Shown piece by piece: positions 35,788 to 46,192 of a stretch of 64,000 bases of DNA. This stretch comes from Hymenoscyphus infarciens (taxonomy: Eukaryota; Ascomycota; Leotiomycetes; Helotiales; Helotiaceae), in the NCBI GenBank assembly GCA_001414345.1, contig LLCB01000277.1, forward strand, positions 1 to 64,000, in the 5' to 3' direction. Made by a program: the position numbers and the translations under genes. Positions within the stretch are counted from its first letter, which is position 1, and each line of letters begins with the position of its first letter. The notes below the pieces were generated by a model, which was given only the letters and a program-made list of their open reading frames with translations, was not told the DNA's origin and did no database searches.

Positions 35788-37576
35788 TCAACCATTCATC
35801 CTCTGTCTCTTAACATCACCACCCGTCACATCCACTCCTCCAATATGCCCATTAGCAGGTAAATCCACAAGCGGCGCCCTCGAATCAACAGGTCTCTTCG
35901 AAGGCGGCTTATACATACTCCTATTAGCCATCGGACTCGGGCTCCCCGGCGCTCCAATGCGTCTCGTAACATCCAATTGCGGATTCACAATATTTCCTCT
36001 CCCCATGCCGCTAGGACCCGCCGCACTTGGCGAGGGGCCAGCAACATGCTTTCCATCTCTACTCAAAGGCTTGGAGGATTTATGATCTACCCCCTCGGAA
36101 CGACGGATCGAGGGAGACTCAAGGTTCGGATTGAAGGCTGCGATGTTGCCTGGCATGGGAGGGGGTGGTGCGTTGGGGTCTGCATTGTCGCCGTTTCCAT
36201 TTGTTCCGACGGCGGCTGCTAGGCCTCGCGCGGAGAAGAATCCTGCTCCATGAGGGGGAAGACCAACGGTATCCTTGTCGTTGTCTGCTGTGGGGAGACG
36301 TGCTGGGGATGCGGGGGCGGAACCCATACCATTTCGACTGGGCTGGTTCAGAACTCTTTTTGCAATTGGTTGAGGGGGGATGGGCCGTGATTGAGGACCA
36401 GATTCTTGGGGTGGTCGTCCGAATCCTGGGGCACCTGCTCCGGATGTGGATCTATTGAAGCCTGCGTTTGGTGTTTGGGGGTTTGTGTTTGGAGCATTTC
36501 CGGCTTGTGGGCGGGCTGGAGCGGCCATGGATTGTGGGCGACTCTGAGGTGGGCGGGCTTGATTTTGGGGCTTTCCATTGCTGTTGGGGGGGTTGTTTTG
36601 TCCTGGTAAATGGTGGGAGGCTGCTGAGGGTTCTGAGAGGACGACTTCATCGGGATGAGAATCTGGGTCTGCCACGTTGAAATCTGCTTCATCGAAATCT
36701 AGAGAATGTCAGTCGAAGGATGTACAATGTGATGACTCAGAACATACCTCCAAATTCATCGTCAAAGATATCTGTTGAAGCTGCAATTGGCGTTAGTACT
36801 GCAATCGCGTACTGCTTACATCGTCGACTTACTATTGTTGCTCGAACTGTTTGCGTTGGGTGTAATGTGTGGTTTTTCATCAATTGTTTTTGCAGCCGCA
36901 ATTTCCTTCTTGGCTGGAGCAGCATAGGTAGAGTGTCGATGTAAATTGTCGACATCCCATTTCGCTGCCGGGACCTTGATTTTCAGAACTCTTTGCAGAT
37001 AGTCCTTGTCCTTGATACAATTGCCCAGCACATTTCCGAACATCCGCAATGCTCTCTTCAAACCATCCGTGGTGGCTTCCTTCTTCGCTTTTTCGAAGGC
37101 TGCTGCCTTTCCTTTGGCGTTCTCGATATGACCATATCCCAAATCCTCGTGAAAGGTTCCATCTCGAAGTGTAACCCGAACGACGACAGAGAGTCCCAGG
37201 GAGACCTTTCCAGTCTGCGGATGCTCATCCACATAGTCGACTTGTAAATCCTTGATCTGACTCGACCAGCCATTGAAACCCAGAACCTCATTCGCAAGTT
37301 GGATACATTTCTCCCCCGCCAGATAGTGGATCTTCTGACCTCCAGGCCCCGCTCTCGAAGAGATATATTCCGGACCGAGCTGCTTATCGAGTCTTGTTTG
37401 CAGCGTAATGATTTCTTGGGCCGTATATTCCGAGATGCGCGGTCGCACTTCTTCAAATGGGTTTGTTATGGCAGGGCGACCGCCTGAAGCCAGATGCTGC
37501 TCGCCGGGTCTACAACCGTCAGTCAGATAATGAATGGGATTCACGTCGAGAATTGGATTGGGACATACGCAGGCAT
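35788..37576 (-). CDS. rad52: Rad52 recombination mediator (Rad52/Rad22 family)
   Basis: Single-strand annealing and Rad51-loading protein of homologous recombination. Minus-strand exons are 37569-37576, 36833-37509, 36748-36780 and 35788-36698, giving about 542 aa. The first exon is only 8 nt (ATG CCT GC), joined through GTATGT...TTGTAG to CCCGGCGAGCAG, so the protein starts MPAPGEQHLASGG. The conserved Rad52 DNA-binding/ring domain spans about residues 25-190 and includes RISEYTAQEI, LGFNGWSSQIKDLQVDYVDE, GYGHIENAKGKAAAFEKAKK and DGLKRALRMFGNVLGNC. The tiny third exon encodes the acidic STDIFDDEFG, followed by DFDEADFN. The C-terminal half is low-complexity, rich in P, N, S and Q, and ends with a basic K-R-Q-R tail, as is usual for fungal Rad52. 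Start choice rests on the splice model. Confidence 0.95.
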
Positions 37577-38699
37577 CGTGGATGTTTTTGGATAGCAGAT
37601 GAGGGATTCCAGGCTTTTCGCATTGATGGGGTTGGTGGTAAATCAATGATGTCGCCTTCTGACGCGTCGGGATCCTGCAGTTACCTGAAATCGCGCCGAA
37701 TCACCATGTCACGTGGTGATTTCCTTTTTCTGTGCCACCCCACCTCGGCTTGAACCTCGGCGCCGAATCCTACGGAGCCTCCGAAAGTTTGCGAACATGG
37801 GTTTGCGAACCACAGATACCTCCGTAAACGAAGGTTTAATTCATTGGGGATCCTAACAATGCTTTGAGAAAGGATATAAGCTCTCCGGGGCCCCTCATTT
37901 CGTTACTCAAATCATCCTTTTCCAATCATCAGACAAATCTCTCTCCTCCTTTCTCTCAAACACTAAAACAAAAAGAAAATCATAACTCTAGGCTTCGTAG
38001 CCAGTCTCCACGTCTATATCATAGCCCTCGACATATTCCTCTAGACTAAACCCTAACCCTACGAATGCAAGATGAGTATCTAGAACACCCCCTCGGTGTA
38101 TCTAGTATACTCTAATAAGGGTTTTTATTCCTATAAGTAAGCTAGCTAGGATTAGAAAGTAGAATTAGAGAATAGTACATAAGCTCTTTCTAAGAGAAGT
38201 AGATACTATAGACACTAGCTTTATAGTTTTTAAGAACTTTAAGAGGCTATAAGGGTTATAGCTATTACGTATCCTCTTCTAAGAAATAGTTAGTACTCTT
38301 AGTATTTAAGCAGTATTTAGAAATAGCCTTATATTACACGATCACCTAATTACTCTCTTCTTTTTTTACTAATTCTCTACTTCTACGAAATCGCTTCTTT
38401 TAAAAGAATAAATAACGAAATTAGACGTTTTAGACGAAGTTTACTACTTCGTATACTCACACTTATATACGCGTCTATAGATAAGCTCTTAAATTCCTTA
38501 CCTTCGAAGTAACTTAAAACCTAAAGAGAGTAGAGAAAGAGAAGGAAGAGAGAGTAGAGAGCGAGAGAAAGCGTAAAATTTAAAATAACTTAAAAAAGTC
38601 TAAGCTTTATCGATTATAGGCCCTTTACTCTTATAGAATATTATTGCTTTTTAACACCAAACTTCTTTACAACTTCCTTACAACTTCCTTATAAACCCC
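37577..38699. other. rad52 upstream region passing into a small AT-rich RIP block
   Basis: The first 470 bp are balanced DNA expected to hold the rad52 promoter. At 38,047-38,058 there are two telomere-like repeats in tandem (TAAACCCTAACCCTA). Directly after them, 38,060-38,690 is TA-rich and frame-poor, like the RIP-damaged blocks. No element ends were found. Confidence 0.5.
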
Positions 38700-39190
38700 C
38701 TAATAAGGGCCCCAATTAGGCCATATTCCGTGTAGTACAGAACACTCACGACATGGTGGGCACTTTGCTTTCGTAGGGCAAGGCCTCAAAACCTTCGCCA
38801 TGAAGCCAGAATACGCCAAGCAAACCAAAGCCCTCGTCGCAAACCAGTGGGTATTCTCTTTCAACTTGTCTCGTGATGTTTAAGACACCGTTTGCTCCTC
38901 AGACAATTCACTAACCATATTTCCTCCTCATTTTCCTCAGACATTTTGTTAGAAAGGGCAATACTGACTCAGAGATTATCCGCAGAGGTCTCTACAACGG
39001 ATTCCTCGCTGCTGGATTGGGATGGGGAATGCTCCATCCTAATGCCGAATTTGGAAACCAGATCCAATTGTTCTTTCTGGGCTGTGTTGCTGTCGCTGGA
39101 GTTTATGGGGGACTTACTGTGAAGCCTAAGATTATGCTTACGCAAACTGTACCTGCTACTGTTGGCATTTTGGCGGTTTTGATCGCTTAG
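38700..39190 (+). pseudogene. DUF1304 small membrane protein gene, 5' part missing
   Basis: DUF1304 proteins are small integral membrane proteins of about 120 aa and unknown function. The retained part reads GLKTFAMKPEYAKQTKALVANQ, then after an intron 38,847-38,985 (GTGGGT...CTGAC...CCGCAG) continues GLYNGFLAAGLGWGM, FFLGCVAVAGVYGGL and a final hydrophobic segment to the stop at 39,188. The join rebuilds the family NQGLYNGFLAAGL motif exactly. The first membrane helix that normally precedes this is absent. A possible acceptor TTTCGTAG before GGCAAGGCC (about 38,776) suggests an upstream exon once existed, but the sequence there is a RIP-type AT-rich block. A short product from ATG 38,800 (about 83 aa) is possible. 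Confidence 0.7.
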
Positions 39191-39364
39191 GGATTGGGAT
39201 GGGATTGGATGATTACACGAGTTCTTTAGTTTGGGTTGGAAGGGGGGATTCTTTGGCTCTGTGGAAAGAGGGCATGATATGGAAACCAGAGTTCTCTCTT
39301 GTACCTACTCATTACTCAACAACTCCTTCTGCTTGGGAATGGTTCTTGATGTCTAGAATCTACG

Positions 39365-39600
39365 TTGAATAAACTGGCGTGCTTGTTAAAATGCTACAGA
39401 GTTACTTGGTAGAGTATTGAGAATCACAGTTGACGTTTACTTTTCATGTCACCTTTTGCGTTTTTAGCAGTTTTTTTTAACCAACCAGAAGAAAACATTC
39501 CATAGAAGTTCTATTGATCGATGGCAACAACCAGAAGAAAGCATCTGATATAATTCATAACGTTCAAAGACAACGAAATACCATTCCTTTCACTAAAATA
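39365..39600. repeat. Dispersed repeat joining two motifs found at 11.0 and 12.8 kb
   Basis: The left part (39,367-39,460) is a diverged copy of 10,981-11,070. The right part (39,486-39,590) carries two CAGAAGAAA-CAT...units like those of the array at 12,738-13,125, ending with an AACGTTCAAAGACAACGAAAT-like motif also seen at 13,115-13,135. It is less AT-mutated than the 12.8-kb copy. Confidence 0.6.
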
Positions 39601-40437
39601 GATGAGGAAAAGAGATAATACCAATAATTCGACAAGGAGGGTGCTCGTTCAACGTCCCAAGAGTGTGATTTCGATCAAATTATCTACGACGTCGCCCTCT
39701 TCGTCAGCCTCACCCAACTCTCCATGATACCGGAAAGTCTGGGGTGAGAATCCACGGCCACTCATTTACTAGATCCGGGCCTCCAATTGCCTCATTCCCC
39801 CTCGATATCTCACGTCACATCCCCAACTACCCCTGTCACCCAAACCCTCATGCAAAAGGTTCACGAGAAAGAAAAAGCCTCACCATCTGAGTTCTTCGTT
39901 TTCGCTTCCAAAAAGGCTCGCTTATTTCCTCCGAGTAGTTTATTTGTTTGCCTGGCCGAAAATCGATCAATTGCCCCCTTTTCTCATATTCATAACCTAG
40001 TAATTAATTTTTGACGGAGCAACGAACAAGCGAATCGTGCGACAGCTTACTTTGCAAGTTTGTAACTATGATAAGTGGTGGAGGAAATAACAACGGTGGG
40101 TGGAGAGCATAAACACAACTGCGGGGAAGATGAGTGATGAATATTACGGCCATATCACAGCAAATAGAAGCTTGTATTACAATCAGTCACATAAAATTGG
40201 GAAGAAAACTGAATTGCCCAGGTTCGGGACTGTTGTGGAGGCCCAGCAAGCAGCTTAGCGAATGTGAAACTCAAGGCGTGAGCTGTGAACATTATAGCTT
40301 GATTTTCTTACAGAATAACGAAGCCTTTTATGCATGGGCAGTTCTATTCTACCACTTTTTAAAACTCTTCTGGGGTTAGTACCTTCAATTTCCCAACAAT
40401 TATGGCAGTACTCAGAGGCCGGTTTACTCCGAGAGCA
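39601..40437. other. Intergenic, nothing recognised
   Basis: Balanced-composition DNA with short frames only. I see no gene or repeat of note before the MITE. Confidence 0.4.
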
Positions 40438-40679
40438 GCACCAGGGGGTGTCCGAACTCGTGAGCCACTCGCCAAAAGCCCACCAAAAATCAACAAGTTG
40501 TAACTTACTTTCCTCAACACTACAACTTGTTATTAGAACTCTAAAGCAACAGTGTCCTTGAATACACTCTAATATCTAGGCCTGCCTAGTTTATTTTTTC
40601 AATATTGTTCTTTATGGCATTCTCAGCATATAATTTGGTGGGAAATCGCCGGCTCACGAGTTCGGACACCCCCTGGTGC
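40438..40679. mobile_element. Small MITE with 29-bp perfect terminal inverted repeats
   Basis: Perfect 29-bp inverted repeats (40,438-40,466 and 40,651-40,679) begin GCACCAGGGGGTGTCCGAAC. The 242-bp element has no coding content and no RIP signature. CAG occurs on both sides of the CACC...GGTG core, so a 3-bp target duplication is possible but overlaps the repeat ends. The right end is 8 bp from the stop codon of the neighbouring minus-strand gene. Confidence 0.85.
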
Positions 40680-40686
40680 AGGGTTC

Positions 40687-41253
40687 CTACCAGCTGTGCG
40701 AATCTTGTTTGACTGAATTCGGAAAATTACTCTCCTCAATCTTAACATCCCATTCCTGGTCATCAAAACCATCTTCACCAGGAATCAATCTCTCCCGTTC
40801 TTTCTTCGGCTCAGCTCCTGAACCAAAAACCCGCATTTTTTTGATCACAACTCGTATACCCTCACCCTCCTCCTCACAGCCAGCGTCAACATACCATTCA
40901 TTCACAGACCCGTGAAAAATGAATTTGTTACCCTCGCCGCTTACTACGTCACCATCCCATGTTTCATACTCCCGTATAACTCTTCTATTCGCATCTTCGA
41001 GGTCGGAGTAAATTGCAAGTGTTTCCTCGTCATGTTCCGTTCCTTCTTTCTTGTCGTAGTAATCGCCGGTGTAGACATATGTGGATGACCGAACCACTGC
41101 ATAGAGATATTGTCTTGGGGGCTTCGGGCTGGTGTTTGTGCTCGTGGGTTTACCCGATGGTTGGGTATCGGCTCGTTTTGCTTGAGAGGTTTCGCCGGGT
41201 ACGTTTGCTTGGCTTGCCGTTCGTTTCTTCGGGTTTGTACTTGATGATCCCAC
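40687..41253 (-). CDS. Hypothetical protein, conserved-looking, 188 aa
   Basis: A single uninterrupted exon. The N-terminal 45 residues are Ser/Thr/Pro/Lys-rich and probably disordered. The rest alternates hydrophobic and charged residues like a folded domain: RQYLYAVVRSSTYVYTGDYY, an acidic DEETLAIYSDLEDANRRVI, FIFHGSVNEWYVDAG and IRVVIKKMRVFGSG. I do not recognise the family. The stop codon lies 8 bp from the end of an un-RIPed MITE, so the 3' UTR and polyadenylation signals probably derive from, or run through, that element. Confidence 0.7.
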   Translation of the reverse strand: MGSSSTNPKKRTASQANVPGETSQAKRADTQPSGKPTSTNTSPKPPRQYLYAVVRSSTYVYTGDYYDKKEGTEHDEETLAIYSDLEDANRRVIREYETWDGDVVSGEGNKFIFHGSVNEWYVDAGCEEEGEGIRVVIKKMRVFGSGAEPKKERERLIPGEDGFDDQEWDVKIEESNFPNSVKQDSHSW

Positions 41254-41659
41254 AGTTGCGATGCGTGTACAATGCCTTTCTATCGGGTTGCGGATGCTTG
41301 GAAGTGGAGGAGGATGAGGGTTCGAGCTTAATTAACCTCCTTAGCCAAGCTGCTAAAGCACTCTTAGTGTCCGCACTAACACTACAAATCACTCTTATGT
41401 CACTGGATAAGCTGATAAAAGTACACTCCCATTTTTTTTTAATCCAGAAGCTATCAAAGTAACATCAAATGATAAACGGTCGTCCCGGATTGTGAGGAAT
41501 GGGAATTACAAATCGCGACTCTCGCCGGGAAATGGTGACTTCTCCTACATGTTCTTAGCATAGTCTCTATTATTGAAGTGCGTTCACATACCCGCTGAAC
41601 GATAATTCCAACTCCCACTAAGTGAAATGCAACGTAATCATGCCAAACAACCCCGCCAA

Positions 41660-43053
41660 TCAAGCCTTCAACACGCCCTCTCTGATCCTCCGACACAGAT
41701 CCTCAAGCTTAAACCCAACCCACTCAAAATCCCCAAAGTCCAAGTAAATCTGCCCGCTCAATCTGACCCACAAAATCCCCGCATGCCACCCAATCTGCAG
41801 ATAAGTATCAAACTCCTTAAACGCAACCGCATTAACCAACACCCCAATCTTCGGAGCATCATGAATACTAAATTCCCCCTTCCCAATCGGCTCTCCGTCG
41901 GGTTTGAAGACTAGAGGAAGCCGTACATTAGTAAAACAGCACTTCGTTATGGAGCCGCTTTTGTTGTCCATGGTTTCTGTTCCTAAGATTTCTGCTACCC
42001 GTTTTCCGCCATTGGCGGCGAGTTCCCAACTGTAATTTTGGATTTCTTCTTCGCCAGAACAGATTTGGTTGCGGAATTCTAGGGCGGCGGGAATGCAGCA
42101 GTAAGGAGAGTAGTCGATTGTGGCTACGAATTCGAAGAGCATGACGAAATCAGATTTCTTTACGCGAGATGTGATGTTGATTTGTGAAGGAGTTTTGTAA
42201 CCATGGGAGGTTGGCAAGCAGGTATGTATGAGATGCTGATTCCGTAATGGTACGTAGAATACTGCACATCCACGGGGAGTGTAAAGCCATCTGAGCAACA
42301 TCAGCAATGGGCTAAGACGGAATCCAAGTGCTCCCAGAAATTCGAGCAAATATAAAGGGAGGAAAGGGTGACTTGCTTATGACAATTGCTGACAAAAAAG
42401 TCAGGCGATACCTTTCCGAGATGCTTCAAGTCGATGTGACCTATTCCGTGCGCGCCATCAATAAGACTGAGCACCCCCAATTCTTTACACGCATGAACCA
42501 ATTCTTCCCACGGCACCCTCGCACCAGGAAAAGTGAGAACTGTATCAAACATCGCAACTTTGACATTCTTCCCCTCACTCTGGACTTTAAGCACCATCTC
42601 TTTGAACCTCCTCACAACCTCCTCATCCTCAACCGGGTACTCCAACAAAACACTTCTCGTAGATAAAGGTTCCATCTCCGAGATCGAAAAAATCGTTTTC
42701 TCACACGCATCATAAATCGTGCTAAAATGCACAATCACATCGCCCTCCTCAAACTTCAAATTCCGTAGTACGGTATTGATGCCCGTCGTAGCATTTGGCA
42801 CGAAAACTATTTCGTCGACGGGTGCTCCGAGAAGTGGAGCAACGGCTACTCGAGACTCGTCAATTAGAACGGGGAGGTCAAATACGATGAATGTATCGGG
42901 TCGCTCTGCTTCAAGTTTCTGAAGTTTTCGCTGTCGCTCTTGGACGAGGATGGGGAATGCGCCGAAGGAGCCATGGTTGAGCGGTGTGTAGGAAGGGGCG
43001 AATGCGAAATGGGTATCTCGCATTCTTTTGCCATAGGGTACTTTGCGGGTCAT
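41660..43053 (-). CDS. PLP-dependent class V aminotransferase (isopenicillin-N epimerase / Egt2-like)
   Basis: Two exons, 42377-43053 and 41660-42290, about 435 aa. The chosen start gives MTRKVPYGKRMRDTHFAF, matching where fold I proteins of this group begin; an upstream ATG at 43,122 would add 23 unlikely residues. Recognisable parts are the substrate-loop YTPLNHGSFGAFP, VPNATTGINTVL, the PLP-binding Asp in LSLIDGAHGIGHIDL, and the Schiff-base Lys in SNCHKW (about residue 226). That Lys codon is split by the intron, which works only as GC-AG: CATAA|GCAAGT...GCTCAG|ATGG, giving H-K-W-L-Y-T-P-R-G. The C-terminal domain ends in KLEDLCRRIREGVLKA. Substrate is unknown; the family contains cysteine-sulfoxide lyases and epimerases. 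Confidence 0.88.
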
Positions 43054-44716
43054 CTTGAGAGGATGGGATGATGTGCTTATCAACTTATTTCTTGTGTTGA
43101 CGGGTTTTAAGGTGTTGTACATGTGGATCCGGTCGGAGTAGACGTAAACTGCACATGCTTATTGGTTCAGCTGTTATTTAGCAAATGCAACATGAACTTT
43201 AGATGATTTTAACATGTTGAGGTTTATACGTCTTCCGTAGAATAGAAGTTTCCAATGTCTCATTTGTCAAATACTCCATTTATTGAATGACGTGGAAGTT
43301 CTCTGCGAACTGCCATGTGTTAAACTCTCCGTGTCAGATTATCAGCGCTCCCAGACTCAGGTTTTGTTTTATTGGGCACTAAGAAGTAAGTAAGTTGCGA
43401 TTTATGAAAAGTTCATGTAGTTAAGTTAAGCCAACACCGAGGTGCCAAACTGCTCATGGAAAAAATACTAAAACGTGACCTTCAAAGGACAGAAACACTT
43501 CTCTTACAATGCTTCCTTGGTGTTGACAACGTTATGGAATCCATTCCAACCTCGTAGTTTGTTTTTCTCACTATGTCTTCCTTCAGCCCCGAATTCTTAT
43601 TTGAGGTAGGCTCCATTGATTCATGTGACCTCGTCCAGAAATGGGTTTGTTGCACATCGCATCATTTTTAAGTAGATCTACTACTTAAAAAACGAACAAT
43701 GGAACGTGAACTTACTTTCCCTAAACCTTCAATGGTCAGACATAGCCTAAGAACAGAATAATACCAACTAGAGTTGTGTACCCCGATTCTACAGTATTAT
43801 GAAACGGAGCCTGAAAGAAAAGACTGCTGATAACAATCTCCCAAGAGAGTCTAGAGACAATAACAGTTCTCTTCACAAACTCGCAAAAGATTCGTAATGA
43901 ATCTTGGAAGGTATACGAAAACTAATACGAGAACATTTGGACCATCGTAAATTTGATATAAAACCCCAATTTCTCAAACAGAAACAGAGTTGCAAGAGCA
44001 ACAACTTAGTTCTTCGATCCAACTATCAAGATAAAATGTTCCTGCAGAATAATAAAGTAGAATAAAGTATTAGAAACCCCGCTACTCTGACAAGAGATTT
44101 CACATCTGCTAACTCGAAAGTCTGCACCCGAATCACAAACCCCGATAACACAACCCAGAATCATTGTTTTGGATTTCGAAACCAGAGCAGAGAAGTTGTC
44201 GCAGTCTTCGAACAATGTTATACTTTCTTACCACGAACCCGGAAGTTGGCTAAAATAATAGTTCGCCACCATGGTGCTTTCCTAGGCTTGTGGAAAATTG
44301 AGAAGGAGCTTGGGGAAGGCACGGTAGTGATGAAAGTTGGGAGCACCATCGTGCTTTCCTTCTGCAAACTCCCCAACCAGCAGAATGGTCGCGTAGAATA
44401 CAGCTACCTTACACATGTATTCAAGTTCACAGCAACACACATATACAATTCCTTGATGAACGACAGTGTCCGCACCCAAAAACACATGTCATAATTCGTG
44501 TACCATACGAAAGGAGCAAAGAAAGACCATCCGTATGATCATCGTATCCCATGCCACCCCAAAGTCGAATTTCCGGCAGCACCACATCCCATGAATCCCA
44601 TGTATGTTTCTCATCAACGCATAATCCCATCTAAACCTCTCTTCCCCGCAGATCCCATCCCAGACTCCGTGGTATTCCCACGCCACATCCCAAGTTCATG
44701 AATCCCACAACTCCAT
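43054..44716. other. Intergenic region, no supportable gene
   Basis: About 1.7 kb of balanced DNA. The frame at 44,246-44,494 has no coding features beyond its length and contains a short internal duplication (CACCATGGTGCTTTCC and CACCATCGTGCTTTCC). One palindrome at 43,665-43,691 is listed separately. Confidence 0.4.
43665..43691. repeat. Solo copy of the minisatellite palindrome
   Basis: TTTTTAAGTAG, loop ATCTA, CTACTTAAAAA. The arms share TTTTAAGTAG/CTACTTAAAA with the about 42 units of the array at 2,590-4,740. The copy sits alone in un-RIPed intergenic DNA, without the array's spacer sequence. Confidence 0.8.
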
Positions 44717-45099
44717 CTATGGAATGGCCTCGTAACTCCCACTACCAGTATGCGCAGAGCGGTTCGAGAAAAGGTAATAGAAGATCAATCCAAAGATGGG
44801 GAACAAGAAGACGACGACACACCACAAGACCTTGTGGAGAGGAGGGCGGTTCGACTTGATGACTTCCACTATACACACCACACATCCCATTAGCATCCCA
44901 TCCCTCGTTCGCGGGAATTGTTTGGAGACAACTTACAGAAGACAATGATATCCAGAATCAAAATAATGAATCCGATTACACCGCCACTCGTGCCGTAAGC
45001 CCAGCTATTTCCATGGCCCTGAGCAGTGATAGGTTGCGCCATCGAGACAGCGAAGAGGCAGAATTGGATGAGGAGGTTGAGGAGAGTGTTGGACTGCAT
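44717..45099 (-). CDS. PLDc_N-domain small membrane protein
   Basis: Two exons (44937-45099 and 44717-44868) joined by a GTAAGT...TATAG intron give 104 aa. A signal-like N-terminus (TLLNLLIQFCLFAVSMAQP) is followed by a short Gly/Ser linker. The domain then has two membrane helices: GVIGFIILILDIIVFLEVIK, the polar hinge KSNRPPLHKVLW, and VVVFLFPIFGLIFYYLFSNR. This is the N-terminal domain found in cardiolipin synthases and other phospholipase D proteins, here alone with no catalytic HKD motif. Its function is unknown; location is a membrane, possibly of the secretory system. Confidence 0.85.
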
Positions 45100-45745
45100 G
45101 TTTGCGGTGGTATTTGGTCTTTGTATTGTGTAGGGAGAGTTCTCGAAGATTGAAGGTGTTGATGTGGAAGAGAAGATGGTTGTTGGTGTTTGGGAAGTGG
45201 TCGTCAGCTTAAACAGTTAAACAGGCAGCGACGAAGCGTGACGTCATCTTTTTGACTCGTACTCCTGCGGCCTTGCTGCTGCGACGGATTTCCTTGGTCA
45301 GTTATTCACCTGCACATGACCATTCTTGCATTATTCAATGCATGGGATGGGGTAGGAAAGCGTCTAGTTTTGGAGCTGAGGCGGCTAAGGTTGTAGTCGT
45401 TTCCCATAACTGGCTCGAATCTCCACCAAGTTAGGTCGTATGAAGTCCAATTAACCTTAGTTTTATATAGACTTCAGCTGCAGTGATTTAGCGTAACTGT
45501 TTACTTATAACCCCTTCCCTGTTGATCATTCAAATGAAGTATCAAAATGGCGGGGTAGGTAGGCAACAAATGGTGGGGTTGGGCTCTAGCTCCGTTGCCC
45601 GGCCCTAACCATTTGTACCACCGAACCCGAACCGTTCCGCAAGCGAACTCAACCAACTTCAGAGCAAAAAAGAACAGCCCAACCCTAATCTTATATACTG
45701 AAGCCCTAATTAATGGGGGCAAAGGGCAAAAATTTAGGTTAAAGA
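45100..45745. other. Intergenic between PLDc_N gene and tRNA
   Basis: No gene supported. The first 150 bp should be the promoter and 5' UTR of the PLDc_N gene. Short frames here lack features. Confidence 0.4.
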
Positions 45746-45835
45746 TCTCTCAGGCGCGAGTCGAACGCGCGACATTCCGGTGGCAGTATTAAGCAATTAC
45801 AGCCGGACGCCATAAACCAACTAGACGACCGAGAG
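45746..45835 (-). tRNA. tRNA-Tyr: tRNA-Tyr (anticodon GTA) with 15-nt intron
   Basis: The minus strand folds as a cloverleaf: acceptor CTCTCGG/CTGAGAG (one G-U pair), D arm with TAGTTGG, anticodon stem TCCGG/CCGGA, and T arm GCGCG-TTCGACT-CGCGC. The anticodon GTA is at 45,798-45,800. A 15-nt intron (45,782-45,796) sits one base 3' of the anticodon, the canonical position and usual for eukaryotic tRNA-Tyr. CCA is not encoded. Confidence 0.93.
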
Positions 45836-46192
45836 TTGAATGTGATGATTTGTTGAAACCAAGATGTGCAATTTGAATATATGTTAGTATTCAAATGTGG
45901 GGTGGACTTTTGGTGGGCTAGTGCTGCCGAGAACTTGCCGATTGGCCTAGCGAAGGGACCTTCCACTGGTGGGAACACTTGGACTTGATCCTTTGGTTGT
46001 ACTGAAAGAACCTTACATCAGAAACTTCGCTCCAGGTTACTTGTATTGAACGTGTTTCAAAAATTAAGGGGAAATCCATTGGTTGGTCACGTTCACTTCG
46101 GCGATACTTCAGCTAATAAAAGTCGTCAGTCATCTCAATTCACTTCTAAAACCATCATTCTCACCACTCATCATTTGACAAAGTGTCACACA
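45836..46192. promoter_or_regulatory. Upstream region of the oxygenase gene / downstream of tRNA
   Basis: No coding signal. The last 80 bp before the ATG at 46,193 are CT/CA-rich (TCATTCTCACCACTCATCAT), as expected for a fungal 5' UTR. Confidence 0.4.
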
